From an uncultured Peptoniphilus sp. (GTDB lineage: Bacteria > Bacillota > Clostridia > Tissierellales > Peptoniphilaceae): a stretch of DNA of 6,113 nucleotides. The position numbers were made by a program, and so were the translations under genes. Below the pieces are notes generated by a model, which had not been told where the DNA came from, did not search any database, and saw only the letters and a program-made list of their open reading frames with translations. The stretch lies in the NCBI RefSeq assembly GCF_946222045.1, contig NZ_CAMILN010000058.1, positions 1-6,113 on the forward strand. The letters are read 5' to 3'. Position 1 is the first letter of the stretch. Every line of letters starts with the position of its first letter. This document shows, in pieces, positions 1 through 5,634 of this stretch.

Positions 1-52
1 AAACTGACCTCCTTAAGTTGGTTTTTAGGTCCAACTTTTGGGGGTCAGTTCA
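1..52 (-). mobile_element. Terminal end of an IS3/IS150-like insertion sequence (partial)
   Basis: Read on the minus strand from position 52, the sequence begins TGAACTGACCCCCAAAAGTT, which resembles the terminal repeats of IS150-group IS3 elements in Firmicutes (TG...CA ends, an ACTGACCCC core, then AAAAGTTGGAC). That family match is from memory. About 40 bases in is a strong Shine-Dalgarno (AAGGAGG, complement of 8-14), followed by 7 bases to the window edge, so the transposase start codon should lie just outside to the left. This favours the upstream (left) end of the element with the transposase reading leftward. A downstream end reading rightward is possible, because both IS ends share the repeat. 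No transposase coding sequence is visible here. Confidence 0.68.
2..50. repeat. Long hairpin in the IS end that sequesters a ribosome binding site
   Basis: Bases 2-12 pair with 40-50 (11 pairs, one G-T). After a 2x2 T/T mismatch, bases 15-21 pair with 31-37 (7 pairs), leaving a 9-base loop at 22-30. On the minus strand, the GGAGG of the presumed transposase Shine-Dalgarno (8-12) is paired with the CCCCC of the terminal repeat (40-44). Such folding is known in several IS families as protection against transposase translation from outside transcripts. The pairing is seen directly and the function is inferred. Confidence 0.75.
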
Positions 53-71
53 CTTAGGGATGGCTTTTTTT
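53..71 (+). terminator. Possible right half of a rho-independent terminator, split by the IS
   Basis: The bases immediately outside the IS end read CTTAGGGATGGC (53-64) followed by seven T (65-71). This is the shape of the 3' stem arm and U-tract of an intrinsic terminator. The matching 5' arm (GCCATCCCTAAG-like) is absent from the window and would be expected beyond the element to the left. It would have ended the gene upstream of the ABC operon. An alternative is that these bases form the left arm of the 61-97 inverted repeat. Confidence 0.4.
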
Positions 72-97
72 ATTGCAATTTATTTTAAAAATAGCCA
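61..97. repeat. Imperfect inverted repeat overlapping the nupO promoter
   Basis: Bases 61-72 (TGGCTTTTTTTA) are complementary to 86-97 (TAAAAATAGCCA) with one T/T mismatch (66/92) and a 13-base loop. The right arm overlaps the weak -35 and the spacer of the promoter ahead of the ABC operon. It could be an operator-like site or a chance consequence of A/T tracts. The GC pairs at the outer end (TGGC/GCCA) make it somewhat better than a pure A/T coincidence. Confidence 0.35.
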
Positions 98-112
98 ATT
101 CTTTGGTATAAT
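84..112 (+). promoter_or_regulatory. Probable extended -10 promoter for the ABC transporter operon
   Basis: A perfect TATAAT (107-112) is preceded by TGG (104-106), giving an extended -10 of the TGn type. A weak -35, TTTAAA (84-89), sits at 17-base spacing. Transcription would begin near 118-120, leaving a leader of only about 23 bases, too short for a riboswitch. It is the only good promoter between the IS end and the first gene. Confidence 0.72.
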
Positions 113-141
113 TTATTTAACATAACAAAGGAGCGTTTGTA

Positions 142-1674
142 TTGGAAACTAATAATAGAGACTTAGTCGTAAGGATGGAGAAGATCACCAAAAAATTTGG
201 TGATTTCACTGCAAACGACGAAATTGATCTTGATATTAGGAGGGGAGAAATCCATTCTCTTCTTGGAGAAAATGGTGCTGGTAAGACTACTCTTATGAAT
301 ATGCTCTATGGCATGAGTTCTCCTACATCAGGTGAGATTTATATAAATAATGAAAAAAAAGAATTTAAGGATCCCAACGACGCCATAAAGGCAGGGCTGG
401 GTATGGTTCACCAACACTTTATGCTTATTGAACCCTTCACTGTTGTCGAGAATATTGTTCTTGGCATGGAGCCTATGAATGGAATCAAGGTAGACATAAA
501 AAAAGCTAGGGAAGATGTGATTGCCCTTTCTGAAAAGTATGGCTTCAAAATTGATCCCGATTCCAAGATCCAAGACATAAGTGTGGGTACTCAACAAAAG
601 GTTGAAATACTTAAGGTTTTATACAGGGGTGCTGACATTTTGATTTTTGATGAACCAACAGCAGTTTTAACCCCTCAGGAAATTACAGAATTAATTGACA
701 TAATAAAAAACCTTGCGAGAGAAGGCAAATCTATAATTATAATCACCCACAAGCTAAAAGAAATTAAGCAAATGGCTAACAGGTGTACTATTATTAGACG
801 TGGAAAAAAGATTGACACAGTAAATGTAGCTGACGTCAATGAATCTGAACTTGCAGACATGATGGTAGGAAGAGCAGTTCACCTAGATGTTAACAAGGCT
901 GATTGTAAGGCTGGCGACACAATACTAGATATCAAGGGCCTAACTGCCAGAGACATAAGGAATGTCAAAAAATTAGATGACTTAAATCTTGATATTAAGG
1001 CTGGAGAAATCCACGGTATTGCAGGTGTAGATGGCAACGGTCAATCTGAACTTATTGAAACTCTTACAGGTCTTAAAAAAGCAGAGGCTGGATCTGTAAT
1101 CTTCAAAGGAGATGAAATTTTAAACCACAATCCAAGGGATATTATTGAGAGAGGTTTAAATTCTATTCCAGAAGATAGACAATTGCGTGGTCTTGTCTTA
1201 GATTTTTCTGTTGCAGAAAATATTATCTTAAAGGAATACTACAAGGACAAGTTTTCTAAAAAGGGAATTTTGGACTTCCCTAAGATAGAAAAGAATGCTG
1301 AGGACCTTTCAGAGGACTATGACATTAGACCGAGAAATATAAACCAATTTGCAGGCGCCCTATCTGGTGGTAACCAACAAAAGGTTATTATTGCAAGAGA
1401 AATATCTGGCGATCCAGACCTTCTCATTGCAGCCCAACCAACAAGGGGGCTAGATGTTGGTGCCATTGAGTATATTAGGAACTTCTTGATAAAACAAAGG
1501 GACAAGGGGAAGGCAGTTCTTCTCATTTCCTTTGAACTAGACGAAATTTTGGCTCTTTCTGATAGGATTTCTGTTATTTATAATGGAAAGATCCTAAAGA
1601 CTTTTGATGCAAAAGAAACTAATGAGAGAGAGTTAGGACTTTATATGGCAGGAGGTAAAAATGAAGAGAAATAG
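142..1674 (+). CDS. nupO: Nucleoside-type ABC importer ATPase with two fused nucleotide-binding domains (NupO/YufO-like)
   Basis: A 510-residue cytoplasmic ATPase that would power uptake through the two downstream permeases. NBD1 (about 8-245) is intact: Walker A GENGAGKT (42-49), Q-loop HQH (90-92), divergent signature SVGTQQK (147-153), Walker B ILIFDEPT (166-173) and switch His203. NBD2 (about 260-505) has a canonical signature LSGGNQQK (407-414), but its Walker A reads GVDGNGQS with Gln301 for Lys, its Walker B reads LLIAAQPT with Gln432 for Glu, and Ser463 replaces the switch His. This asymmetry is usual in the YufO/RbsA-like tandem-NBD class. The start is TTG at 142, chosen because AAAGGAG (127-133) lies 8 bases upstream, whereas the next ATG (175) has no well-spaced site. 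The gene overlaps the next by 14 bases. Domain content and gene order fit NupOPQ of Bacillus. Nucleoside specificity is inferred from family; simple sugars are the alternative. Confidence 0.93.
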   Translation: METNNRDLVVRMEKITKKFGDFTANDEIDLDIRRGEIHSLLGENGAGKTTLMNMLYGMSSPTSGEIYINNEKKEFKDPNDAIKAGLGMVHQHFMLIEPFTVVENIVLGMEPMNGIKVDIKKAREDVIALSEKYGFKIDPDSKIQDISVGTQQKVEILKVLYRGADILIFDEPTAVLTPQEITELIDIIKNLAREGKSIIIITHKLKEIKQMANRCTIIRRGKKIDTVNVADVNESELADMMVGRAVHLDVNKADCKAGDTILDIKGLTARDIRNVKKLDDLNLDIKAGEIHGIAGVDGNGQSELIETLTGLKKAEAGSVIFKGDEILNHNPRDIIERGLNSIPEDRQLRGLVLDFSVAENIILKEYYKDKFSKKGILDFPKIEKNAEDLSEDYDIRPRNINQFAGALSGGNQQKVIIAREISGDPDLLIAAQPTRGLDVGAIEYIRNFLIKQRDKGKAVLLISFELDEILALSDRISVIYNGKILKTFDAKETNERELGLYMAGGKNEEK

Positions 1675-2788
1675 GTTTTTATACACAATTCTTGCCATTG
1701 TACTTGGTATCTTAATTGGGTCAATAATACTTTTACTAAGTGGGACAAACCCTGTTGAGGCCTACAAGGTAATTTTCTTGGGAGCCTTTGGCAAACCTAA
1801 GTATATTTCTTGGACAATCGTAAAGGCAGTTCCATTAATTTTAACAGGACTTTCAGTTGCCTTTGCCTTTAATACAGGCCTATTTAACATTGGGGCTGAA
1901 GGCCAATACATTGTTGGATCCATTGGAGCTTTAGTTGTTGGACTATTATTGGACCTTCCTCCAGTAATCCACGGACTTGTTGCTCTTTTAGTGGGAGCTC
2001 TTTGTGGTTACATTTGGGGAGCTTTAGTTGGACTATTAAAGGCAAAGTTCCAAGTTAATGAAGTTATTTCTTCTATAATGATGAACTGGATTGCCTTTTA
2101 TCTAAGTAACTATTTATTGAGTTTTCCACTTTTAAGGTCTATAGAATCAGATAACTCCTATCCCATTAAAGAAACGGCTAGTATAAAAATTGCTGGAGCT
2201 TGGAAGATGAGTGAATCTGGCAGGGCTTATCTTGCTCAACATAAATTTTTAAAAGATATTTTAAATCCACCTCTAAACTTTGGTATTATTATTGCCATTT
2301 TAGCAGCCATAGTAGTTTGGTACATCCTAAAGAAAACTACTCTTGGATACGAACTTCGTGCTGTTGGTTTCAATGAAAAGGCTGCAGAATACGGTGGAAT
2401 TGACATTAATAAATCTATTGTAAAATCCATGGGTATTGCAGGAATCTTGGCAGGACTTGCTGGTGCAATAACTGTTCTTGGTGTTTCTGGTGACATTGGG
2501 ATCATGGCAGCCCAAGAAGGCTACGGCTTTGATGGAATGGCAGTTGCCCTTATAGCTGGCAACAATCCATTGGGCACAATCCCAGCAGCTCTTCTCTATG
2601 CAGGTTTAACTTATGGAGGAGGAAAGCTTACTACAATAGGAACTTATTCAGAAGTTGTAAATATTATTATTGGTATTATGATCCTATTTATTGCAATGCC
2701 AAAACTTTTGGATATGATTAAGTTCTTCTTCACTAAGTGGTCAAAGAAGGATGGAAAAAATTTAGAAAAAGGAGGAGCAAATGAATAG
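1661..2788 (+). CDS. nupP: ABC importer permease, NupP/YufP-like (BPD_transp_2 family)
   Basis: A 375-residue polytopic membrane protein forming half of the importer channel. Hydrophobic segments lie at about 8-27, 52-72, 83-98, 104-126, 136-154, 206-222, 254-275, 290-315 and 331-347, with a polar outside/inside region at 160-200. Family landmarks are FNIGAEGQ (75-82), the probable ATPase-coupling stretch LGYELRAVGFNEKAAEYGGI (228-247), and the glycine-rich segment around GYGFDGMAVALIAGNNPLG (287-305). Length is normal for YufP-type permeases. The start is ATG 1661 with AGGAGGT five bases upstream, lying inside the end of the ATPase gene. The end overlaps the next gene by 8 bases. These overlaps indicate translational coupling and equal stoichiometry. 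Substrate is inferred from family as nucleosides. Confidence 0.93.
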   Translation: MKRNRFLYTILAIVLGILIGSIILLLSGTNPVEAYKVIFLGAFGKPKYISWTIVKAVPLILTGLSVAFAFNTGLFNIGAEGQYIVGSIGALVVGLLLDLPPVIHGLVALLVGALCGYIWGALVGLLKAKFQVNEVISSIMMNWIAFYLSNYLLSFPLLRSIESDNSYPIKETASIKIAGAWKMSESGRAYLAQHKFLKDILNPPLNFGIIIAILAAIVVWYILKKTTLGYELRAVGFNEKAAEYGGIDINKSIVKSMGIAGILAGLAGAITVLGVSGDIGIMAAQEGYGFDGMAVALIAGNNPLGTIPAALLYAGLTYGGGKLTTIGTYSEVVNIIIGIMILFIAMPKLLDMIKFFFTKWSKKDGKNLEKGGANE

Positions 2789-3737
2789 TTCACTTTTAAG
2801 CTTAGCAAGTATTTTATCAATTACACTTTTATATTCAGCTCCCCTTATTTATACAGCTCTTGGTGGAGTTTTATCTGAAAATGCCGGAGTTGTAAATATT
2901 GGACTTGAAGGAATGATGGCCATAGGAGCAGTTGTTGGATCAATTGTTGGCTACTACCTAGGCAACCCTTGGTTGGCCTTCTTGTGTGGAGGACTTGGCG
3001 GGATGTTAATTGCCCTTCTTCACGCTATAGCTACAATTAATTTTGCAGCAGACCACGTTGTAAGTGGTATAGCCATTAACTTAATTGGACCAGGACTTGC
3101 GCTTTTCCTTTGTAGGCTTTTCTTTGATGGAGCTGCCATGTCAAAGTCAATTGATTATGAAAATAAACTTCCAGTTTTATTTGGGAAAGTTTTTAAATCT
3201 TCTGGTGGAAAGGGAATAATGAGATTCTTTGACATTGTATTTTCACAATACGCATCAGTTTATCTTGCCTTTGTACTTGTCTTTATAGTTTACTTTATAC
3301 TCTATAAGACTAGACTGGGCCTAAGAATTAGGGCCGTTGGAGAATATCCTAAGGCTGCAGAAACTCTTGGAGTTGACGCCTACAAGATCAAATACATTTG
3401 CGTATTAGCATCTGGATTCTTGGCAGGACTTGGTGGAGCATCAATGTCACTTGCAGTTGTATCCAACTACAGAGAAACTCTTATCTCTGGTCAAGGATTT
3501 ATTGCCCTTGCTGCAGTAATCTTTGGCGGCTGGAAACCACAAGGAGCAATGCTTGCTTGCCTACTCTTTGGTTTTGCCCAAGGACTTTCAGTTTTCCTAG
3601 GATCCATTGGAATAAAAATCGATACAAACTTACTTTCAATGATTCCTTATGCAATAACTCTTTTAGTTTTAATAGTTTTTGTTAAGGGATCAAGGGCACC
3701 GTCAGCAGATGGTCTTCCTTATGAAAGAAATAATTAA
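2781..3737 (+). CDS. nupQ: ABC importer permease, NupQ/YufQ-like (BPD_transp_2 family)
   Basis: A 318-residue membrane protein expected to pair with the preceding permease as a heterodimeric channel. About eight hydrophobic segments are visible, at roughly 8-28, 44-60, 64-84, 92-112, 157-175, 205-228, 238-272 and 284-301. Family landmarks are VVNIGLEG (37-44, matching FNIGAEG of the first permease), the coupling-type stretch LGLRIRAVGEYPKAAETLGV (179-198) and GQGFIALAAVIFGGWKPQGA (237-256). Comparing the coupling stretches (RAVGEYPKAAETLG versus RAVGFNEKAAEYGG) shows the two permeases are ancient paralogues. The start is ATG 2781 with AAAGGAGG (2768-2775) five bases upstream. It is the last gene of the operon; the stop TAA runs into the A-tract before a terminator. 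Confidence 0.93.
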   Translation: MNSSLLSLASILSITLLYSAPLIYTALGGVLSENAGVVNIGLEGMMAIGAVVGSIVGYYLGNPWLAFLCGGLGGMLIALLHAIATINFAADHVVSGIAINLIGPGLALFLCRLFFDGAAMSKSIDYENKLPVLFGKVFKSSGGKGIMRFFDIVFSQYASVYLAFVLVFIVYFILYKTRLGLRIRAVGEYPKAAETLGVDAYKIKYICVLASGFLAGLGGASMSLAVVSNYRETLISGQGFIALAAVIFGGWKPQGAMLACLLFGFAQGLSVFLGSIGIKIDTNLLSMIPYAITLLVLIVFVKGSRAPSADGLPYERNN

Positions 3738-3745
3738 AAAAACTT

Positions 3746-3772
3746 GTCTCAGCTTCGGCTGGGACTTTTTTT
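3746..3772 (+). terminator. Rho-independent terminator of the ABC operon
   Basis: GTCTCAGC (3746-3753) pairs over eight positions (one G-T) with GCTGGGAC (3758-3765) around a TTCG loop closed by C-G, the very stable C(UUCG)G tetraloop. Seven T follow (3766-3772). It lies 8 bases after the nupQ stop. An A-tract lies upstream (3736-3742), so some termination in the other direction is possible. Confidence 0.95.
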
Positions 3773-3809
3773 ATGCCTTGGTCTATCTTAATAAATTATA
3801 AAAATTTTC

Positions 3810-3818
3810 TGATATAAT
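3810..3818 (+). promoter_or_regulatory. Extended -10 promoter for the S58 peptidase gene
   Basis: TGATATAAT (3810-3818) is a perfect extended -10 (TGn + TATAAT). No good -35 is present at 16-18 bases (the region at 3790-3795 reads AATAAA), so recognition would rest on the extended -10. With the strong terminator just upstream, it makes the peptidase a separate transcription unit with a leader of about 15 bases. Confidence 0.7.
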
Positions 3819-3826
3819 TTTCTTAG

Positions 3827-3833
3827 AAGGAGG
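3827..3833 (+). promoter_or_regulatory. Shine-Dalgarno deciding the peptidase start
   Basis: AAGGAGG ends at 3833 and directly abuts the ATG at 3834, leaving no spacer. The second in-frame ATG at 3840 sits 6 bases downstream, an ideal distance. The later ATG is therefore the likely start, and the two extra residues (Met-Val) would be an annotation artefact. Confidence 0.85.
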
Positions 3834-3839
3834 ATGGTT

Positions 3840-4868
3840 ATGACTTTTGAAATTTTTAAAAATTCTAGAAAGGGAAGGCTTAATAAAATATCTGATGTCA
3901 AGGGAGTGAAGGTTGGTCACTCAACAATTAAAGATGGCAAAATAAAAACTGGCGTGACATGTATCATGCCCCATGATGGAGATGTCTTTAACGAAAAACT
4001 TGTGGCAAGTTCTTACATAATTAACGGTTACGGAAAAAGTCTTGGCTTAGTTCAACTTGAAGAGTTGGGGACTCTTGAGTCACCAATTTTTATGACCAAC
4101 ACTATGAGTCTTGGAAAAGTCCTTGACTCATCTATGAAGTGGATGATAGATAAGTACCCCAAGCTGGGTGACAAGTCAGGAGCTCCAAATATAATTGTCA
4201 CTGAATGCAACGACGGGGTCATAAATGATATGAGGGGACTGCATGTAAAGGAAGAAAATGTCTTGGAGTCTATTGAAAATATAAAAGAAGACTTTGAAGA
4301 GGGGTCAGTAGGAGCAGGAACAGGTATGATTTCCTTTAATCTCAAAAGTGGAATTGGATCCTCATCAAGAATTGTTGAAATAGATGGAAAGGATTATAGC
4401 CTAGGAAGTCTTGTCTTATCAAATTTTGGAAGGATAAAAGATTTAAAAATAGAAGGAAGACCCATAGGACGTGAAATGTATCTAAAGTCCAAGGAAAAAA
4501 GAGAAGACAAGGACAAGGGATCAATTATAATTGTCCTCGCAACAGATTTGCCTCTTAGCTCGAGACAGCTAAAGAGACTTGCAAAGAGGGCCACAATTGG
4601 TCTTGGAAATGTAGGGTCTTATTTAGGTCACGGTTCAGGAGATATTGTCATTGCCTTTTCAACTGCCAATAGGATAAGAGAGAATAGCTTTGAAGAAGTC
4701 AAAGTTCTCAAAGAAGATTTATTAGACGAAGCCTTTAGGGCTTGTGCAGAATCAGTAGAAGAATCTGTAATTAAATCCTTAATTTATTCCAAGTCAGAAG
4801 TAACAAAGGATGGCAAAAAAATATTTTCACTTGAAGAAAACGTAAAAAACTTGGGAATAGATTTTTGA
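3840..4868 (+). CDS. P1 family (MEROPS S58, DmpA-like) self-cleaving aminopeptidase
   Basis: A 342-residue protein of the DmpA/BapA family. Known members are N-terminal-nucleophile-like hydrolases that cut themselves into two chains and act as L-aminopeptidases, D-amidases or beta-aminopeptidases. Landmarks (numbered from ATG 3840) are the N-terminal ISDVKGVKVGHST (17-29), SVGAGTGM (156-163), and the expected self-cleavage site Gly227-Ser228 in KGSIIIVLATDLPLS. Ser228 would become the N-terminal nucleophile of the second chain. A highly charged linker (KSKEKREDKDK, 216-226) precedes it. GSGDIVIAFST (265-275) is a conserved C-terminal motif thought to contribute active-site residues. No signal peptide is seen, so it is probably cytoplasmic. 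Length is within the family range. It has its own promoter after the operon terminator. The exact substrate cannot be told, and some family members remain uncharacterised. Confidence 0.9.
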   Translation: MTFEIFKNSRKGRLNKISDVKGVKVGHSTIKDGKIKTGVTCIMPHDGDVFNEKLVASSYIINGYGKSLGLVQLEELGTLESPIFMTNTMSLGKVLDSSMKWMIDKYPKLGDKSGAPNIIVTECNDGVINDMRGLHVKEENVLESIENIKEDFEEGSVGAGTGMISFNLKSGIGSSSRIVEIDGKDYSLGSLVLSNFGRIKDLKIEGRPIGREMYLKSKEKREDKDKGSIIIVLATDLPLSSRQLKRLAKRATIGLGNVGSYLGHGSGDIVIAFSTANRIRENSFEEVKVLKEDLLDEAFRACAESVEESVIKSLIYSKSEVTKDGKKIFSLEENVKNLGIDF

Positions 4869-4882
4869 TTTTTATTAACTTC

Positions 4883-4912
4883 TTTAAAATTTATGGGTAT
4901 GAGTGTTACAAT
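4883..4912 (+). promoter_or_regulatory. Probable promoter for the membrane-protein gene pair
   Basis: TACAAT (4907-4912) is preceded by TGT (4904-4906), an extended -10, with TTTAAA (4883-4888) 18 bases upstream as a weak -35. Transcription from about 4919 would include the whole 4930-4971 inverted repeat in the leader of the next gene. In such AT-rich DNA, promoter matches arise easily by chance, hence the moderate score. Confidence 0.55.
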
Positions 4913-4929
4913 AAATTAAAAGGGAAAAA

Positions 4930-4971
4930 TTTTATTTATAAAATACTCATAAACTAGTTTTATAAATAAAA
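4930..4971. repeat. Perfect 14-bp AT-only inverted repeat in the leader of the membrane-protein pair
   Basis: TTTTATTTATAAAA (4930-4943) is the exact reverse complement of TTTTATAAATAAAA (4958-4971), with a 14-base loop (4944-4957) that includes ACTCATAAACTA. It ends only 6 bases before the Shine-Dalgarno AGAGGTGA (4978-4985). It has no GC in the stem and no T-run immediately after, so it is a poor terminator. A regulator binding site or a weak 5' leader hairpin are both possible. Confidence 0.7.
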
Positions 4972-4989
4972 GATTTTAGAGGTGATTTA

Positions 4990-5634
4990 ATGAGTGATTT
5001 AACAATATATTTCTTAGTAACAGTTTTTATATCAGCCTTAGTCACTTTTATTTACATAAGAGAAGATAAGAAAGAAGAAAAAGATTCTAAGAATGATATA
5101 ATATATTCCTTCTTAATAAGCAATTTTTTAATTTTACGATTTTACTTTACAATTTATCAGAATATTGGGTTTGCAATTATGGTTAGCATATTTGTTTATT
5201 TTGTGTTTTGGGCTATTTATAAACTTTACACAGATAGCAAAAGGGGAAGTAAGTTATTGAAAAATAAGAATGAGCCTAAGTGGAGGGTTTTATTTATTTC
5301 AATATCTTTTATATTATTAGCAAGTCTTAGTTTTTTAGAATTAGAAGATGGAGCTACTATTTATTCATACAACAAAAGTGACTTTCGAAAAATTTTAATA
5401 ATTTCAATTTTTTTTATTAGCTACATTAGAATTATTTTAGACTTGAGAGTTTTAAAAAGAATTTTATTTGAAAAAGATATTTGGAGAAGAGCTTTTATTA
5501 TTTCAGAAATTATTTTGATTTTGGTATTAGGTTTAGGAAGTGCCTATAATATAAAAAATGTAAACCGCTTTGATTTTTATGTAGAAAGTGAAGATTATCA
5601 AGAAATATCAGGAGAGGAATTATGGGATTATTAA
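4990..5634 (+). CDS. Hypothetical six-span membrane protein, first of a tandem paralogous pair
   Basis: I do not recognise this 214-residue protein. Hydrophobic segments lie at about 5-23, 37-55, 59-79, 99-117, 134-150 and 167-186. Basic loops (26-36, 80-98, 151-167) suggest those sides face the cytoplasm. That would put the N-terminus, the LEDG-containing loop (118-133) and the acidic C-terminal tail (187-214, rich in Glu/Asp/Tyr) outside. There is no Walker, metal-binding or protease motif. The start is ATG 4990 with AGAGGTGA (4978-4985) 4 bases upstream. The gene is more AT-rich than its neighbours, using mostly A/T-ending codons (ATT, TTT, AAA, TTA). Its end overlaps the next gene by 13 bases, and the two are similar in sequence, so they are probably co-translated partners. 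Function is unknown. Confidence 0.8.
   Translation: MSDLTIYFLVTVFISALVTFIYIREDKKEEKDSKNDIIYSFLISNFLILRFYFTIYQNIGFAIMVSIFVYFVFWAIYKLYTDSKRGSKLLKNKNEPKWRVLFISISFILLASLSFLELEDGATIYSYNKSDFRKILIISIFFISYIRIILDLRVLKRILFEKDIWRRAFIISEIILILVLGLGSAYNIKNVNRFDFYVESEDYQEISGEELWDY

Noticed and set aside
2..50. Ordinary rightward intrinsic terminator
   Set aside because: The hairpin is followed by CACTTAGGG and not a T-tract. The IS-like termini and buried Shine-Dalgarno explain it better.
53..141. Riboswitch (for example purine type) ahead of the transporter operon
   Set aside because: The leader after the predicted start site is only about 23 bases, and no conserved riboswitch core is visible.
328..597. 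Minus-strand open frame inside the ATPase gene
   Set aside because: It lies wholly opposite a clearly conserved NBD coding sequence, has no ribosome site or family resemblance, and is explained as a shadow. The same applies to the other antisense frames within 675-860, 1317-1526, 2236-2515 and 4052-4594.
216..1500. Frameshift or gene decay in the ATPase because NBD2 lacks Walker residues
   Set aside because: The frame is intact at the normal family length, and the same substitutions are usual in the second domain of YufO/RbsA-type ATPases.
3398..3685. Plus-strand 95-codon open frame inside nupQ
   Set aside because: It is an out-of-frame shadow of a conserved permease gene with an unlikely Cys/Trp-rich composition.
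4930..4971. Intrinsic terminator for the peptidase gene
   Set aside because: The stem contains no GC pairs, the loop is long, and no T-run follows the stem directly (it is followed by GATTTTAG).
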